Shown in pieces: positions 60,778 to 64,000 of a DNA stretch of 64,000 bases (position 1 is the stretch's first letter; each line of letters opens with the position of its first letter). The position numbers and the translations under genes are program-made. Under the pieces are notes generated by a model, which was not told the DNA's origin, did no database searches, and worked only from the letters and a program-made list of their open reading frames with translations. This stretch comes from Rosa chinensis (Eukaryota; Streptophyta; Magnoliopsida; Rosales; Rosaceae), in contig NC_037089.1 of NCBI RefSeq assembly GCF_002994745.2, positions 22,615,641-22,679,640 of the forward strand, written 5' to 3'.

Positions 60778-62560
60778 TTTTTTTTTTTCGATAACAGAAA
60801 AAAGTAAAAGAAACTAAAAAATAAAATCTCTACTAACTCGGTAACTCCCCTTCCCAACTAATCCAAATAGAACGCTAGAGACACAGCAAGGAATAAGCAT
60901 AAAAACCATACAGAATTATTTTGAGATTTATGAGCCAGCGAAGCGAGATGATCCTCCACGAAATTTGCCTCCTGGTAAATATGTCGAAATACAATGAAAT
61001 TAAACTGATGAGACAATCATTTTACATCCTGTGTCAGAATCTGAATTCTCCATGGCACTTTGCATATTCCTTGAATGCAGTCAATCAACATCTTAGAGTC
61101 ACCTTCGACCACAACATTAGCATGTTGATGAAGTAACACCATATGTAAATCATCCCTTAAGGCAGTTGCTTCTGCTACAAGAGCATTCATGATTCCTAAC
61201 TTCTTATTAGCAGCAAACAAGGGATTATCATCTGCATTTCTAATAACAAAGCCAATAGTAGCAAAGCCATTACGAACAGAACCATCAAAGTTTAATTTAA
61301 CTTGATTTGTATCAGGAGGCTGCCACTTGATATGAAAATATTTAGAAAATTTTGGAATCCTATTCTTAAGATTTGCCTTAGCATAATACGAACCTAGCAC
61401 AATTGCCTGACAAAAACATTGGTGAGGAGATAACGTTAAGTTCGATCTGGAAAATTAATTTATTTCAAGAGTGCCCAATTGACCAAGCAAGCATTAAGAT
61501 AGAAAGAAGATGTACTCTAGAGTCATCATTATTAGCTATATGATCAATCCAAGAGATGAAAGAGTTATTCCAGTTCAAAAGTGTAGAAGTAAGAGATCTA
61601 AACCACACATTTACGGCAAATTGACAATGTATGAATAAATGATCCACATATTCCATTTCATCTTAACAAAAGGAGCAAACTGCAGATATATGATGATTGT
61701 ACCAAGAAACTCTATCTTTTGTTTTAAGACCATTCCTAATTAAAGTGCAAGCGAAGATTTTAACTTTAGGAGGTATATTTAACTTCCATGACTTAGTTAA
61801 GAGCGAAGTTCTAGAATGTTCAGGAACTTGTTGGATTTGCAACCAAGAAGCACTCTTAATAGTAAACTTACCCGAACCCGAAGGACCTCAAACAAAAGTA
61901 TATGAAGTAGGATGAATAGGTAATGGAATTGCTATTATTTCATTAACAATATCATGTGGAAGAATGGATAAAAGGGCATCCTTATACCAAGTCATATTAT
62001 GTATGAAATGATTAACTATAAGAGTCCAATCTATTGCTTCTTCGATCTTCTAGAATGATTGAAAACAAAGGAAAAGGAATAAGCCAATTAAAAGACCAGA
62101 ATAAAATAGAATGTCCATCACCAACTATTCATCTCATTCCTTGAGTAAGAATATCCCTACCATCTAAAATACCTTTCCAAACCAAAGAATTAGAAGAATT
62201 CTTATGAACAGTAAGAAAATGACCATGCTTAAGATATTTTTTAGTGACTAGTTCAACCCATCAATTATCTGGCTGGGTTAAGATCTTCCATCCCAACTTA
62301 GCAAGGGCAGCTATGTTGAAAAATATAAGGTTGTCTAATGCCTAAACCTCCTTTTGACTTTAGTAAAAAAACTTGATTCCACCTTTCAAAAAAAAAAAAC
62401 AAACTTGGTTCCAATCAATACGATATTGTGAATTGCCCCCAAAAAAATCTAAATATTCAATCTGTCTATAAGGGACTTCAGACATTTAAAACAAGACATA
62501 CTATTTTAAAACAAGGCATGATATAATTAGGCATTCCAGAGAGATTAGCTTTTATTCGAT
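60778..62560 (-). pseudogene. 5'-truncated L1-type LINE (RT end, zf-RVT and RNase H), decayed
   Basis: On the minus strand the order from right to left is that of a plant LINE. The RT thumb region lies at about 62560-62050 (LSGMPNYIMPCFK, GNSQYRIDWNQVC). Zinc-knuckle zf-RVT sequence follows (DHLFIHCQFAVNVWF, 61465-61656). The RNase H domain is at 61400-61017 (VKLNFDGSVRNGFATIGFVI, then NALVAEATALRDDL and VVEGDSKMLIDCI, with the D/E/D catalytic set). The tail is a T run at 60778-60788. Frameshifts and stops separate the three parts. The endonuclease and RT catalytic core are missing. A target duplication was not found. Confidence 0.85.
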
Positions 62561-63385
62561 TTGTCATGTGCAACTTCTCACTTTCTAAGTTTCTATATAT
62601 AATACTTTGCTAGGCGACACATCGTCAACATTTTGTAATTATGCCACCACAATATTTTACTATCTAGCGAGAAAACTATCCTGTACGGTTTTTAATCATA
62701 TGATAACTTCATGTAATTTTATCCTTGAATGCAACCGCTATCCATGAAGATGAAGATTAGGGACTTTAGTATAATTTTGTAGTTGTATATCATTGAGAAA
62801 TAAGAAATGTTATCGAATGATTTCTTGCACTGTAGGGTTTATGATATTAATAATATTTATGAACATATGATAATTTCATCATTTCATGTATTTTGTTCTT
62901 GATTCTTACATTGATTTCATATTTCTACGAATGACGACATCAGTACAAACTTAGTTTAGAGTGATGTTTAGACAACACGGATCCGGAGGTCTATCTCCTA
63001 CAGTTACAGACATATATGCATGTTGAAAACATGCGGGGGTGAGTGATCTTTGTAATGTATTCATGCAATGATGCAAGTGATTATAAAAGATGTAAAATCC
63101 AAATGCGTTCATATAGTTTAACCATAAATTCTAAATTGTGGGTGGCCATATATGTACACCTCCAATTTCTGATGACATGCTAGTCATGTGCTGGATGTGT
63201 GCGATGTGCGAAGAGGAGGTTGTATATTGCCAAGCTACTAGTTTTTGTACTATGTGATTACAACAAAGAAGTGAATACAGGGTTAATAATAGATCAAGAA
63301 TAGTATAATCTCTTTTATTTCCCTAGGTGCGAAGTAGTATCCTTAACTATGATTTCGTCTTTCTTTTTGTGCGGGATCTAGCCAT
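62561..63385. other. Intergenic DNA, no gene recognised
   Basis: AT-rich DNA without gene or transposon termini. Confidence 0.3.
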
Positions 63386-63393
63386 ACTCAAAA

Positions 63394-63925
63394 CTTGGGC
63401 TGTCAATGGGTTGTGTCGTGTCGGGTCGGGTCAATGTATTTGTCGTGTCGAAGATTACATAAATCCAACTTATTAATTAAAAGGGTTACCCGTTTCCAAC
63501 CTGCTTAACCGATTTAATAAATAGGTCGATTCATGTTAGCCAAAATGACTCATTTAAGGGTTAACATTGTGACCCATTAACTAAAAAAAATGCATAAATT
63601 GATTAATTCACTAAAAACTCCACAAGACGAACAATATAAATAATTATATATAATTCATGGATAATTAAATTCAATAATGATGAAGGAAAATATTTCAAGT
63701 TTTCCAATCTTAGGATCAAGTACTCCCACATCCAAAATTTCAAAAAGAAATATAGCATAATCCATAATTAACGGTTATACGGGTTTACTTCGTGTTGACG
63801 GGTTGGCCATTATTAAATGGGTTATGACAGGTTAACATGCAGCCGACCCGCTTCTTAATAGTGCGGGTTTAACCTGTTTTATTTCTAGAGAATTTCGAGT
63901 CGTGTCAGAATTGTCGATCAACTCT
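63394..63925. mobile_element. hAT-type MITE
   Basis: A 532-bp element with subterminal GTGTCGTGTCGGGTCGGGTC on the left and CGACCCGC, then GAGTCGTGTCAG on the right. A perfect duplication, ACTCAAAA, lies at 63386-63393 and 63926-63933. The terminal inverted repeat is imperfect (GGGCTGTCAA against a diverged GTTGATCGACAA), so the superfamily call rests mostly on the 8-bp duplication and the subterminal motifs. Confidence 0.7.
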
Positions 63926-64000
63926 ACTCAAAACACAAATTTATCCCATTGAAAAATATTTTTCAAGTTTATATATACAAACAATCAAGAGTGCTAAGAT

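Overview
This window is nuclear DNA of a dicot plant. The genes have many introns with GT/AG borders, the intergenic DNA is AT-rich, and almost every class of plant transposon is present. A decayed CYP749A-type P450 and the general style of the genes fit a Rosaceae-like eudicot, but that placement is inference. Four protein genes look intact. (1) A minus-strand, five-exon gene (638-3685) encodes a 574-residue plant nuclear-type protein with a histone-fold-like segment and a Gln-rich tail. (2) A plus-strand, eight-exon gene (28280-30966) encodes a 491-residue receptor-like cytoplasmic kinase of the RBK/RLCK-VI type. (3) A plus-strand, intronless gene (33291-33950) encodes a 219-residue membrane-anchored TPR protein. 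(4) A minus-strand, nine-exon gene (50646-54617) encodes a 546-residue AINTEGUMENTA-like (AIL6/PLT3-type) AP2 transcription factor with the 9-nt micro-exon typical of the family.

Layout: 0-3.7 kb, the Gln-rich protein gene. 3.9-6.1 kb, a hAT transposon with a transposase remnant. 6.4-7.3 kb, a Mutator-like element. 7.6-9.5 kb, a solo LTR. 10 kb, a SINE. 11.8-14.0 kb, a broken P450. 14.2-14.7 kb, a kinase-like remnant. 15-16 kb, a palindromic element whose flank is duplicated in both orientations. 16-24 kb, retroposon debris and a fold-back element. 24.55-26.31 kb, a CACTA element carrying a dead copy of a histone H2A gene. 28.3-31 kb, the kinase. 31.6-33.05 kb, a long-TIR Mutator-like element. 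33.3-33.95 kb, the TPR gene. 35.8-38.8 kb, a tRNA-type SINE and a non-coding LTR retrotransposon (LARD type) with two tandem-repeat arrays. 38.8-45.8 kb, unassigned, partly retrotransposon-like DNA. 45.8-47.5 kb, retroposon debris. 48.5-49.6 kb, a hAT MITE and a Harbinger MITE. 50.6-55 kb, the AIL6-like gene. 55.8-57.4 kb, a hAT element with a retroposon inserted in it. 60-63.9 kb, a fold-back element, a truncated L1-type LINE and a hAT MITE.

The intact genes do not form a pathway together; each is an independent plant transcription unit. Most of the window is explained by transposons. For eight of them I could read matched target-site duplications directly, which fixes their borders. No new defence or metabolic system is visible. 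The strongest unusual structures are the H2A-bearing CACTA element, the non-coding LTR element with two arrays, the 15-16 kb palindrome with a triplicated flank, and a set of GC-rich, poly(A)-ended retroposons that carry no reverse transcriptase.
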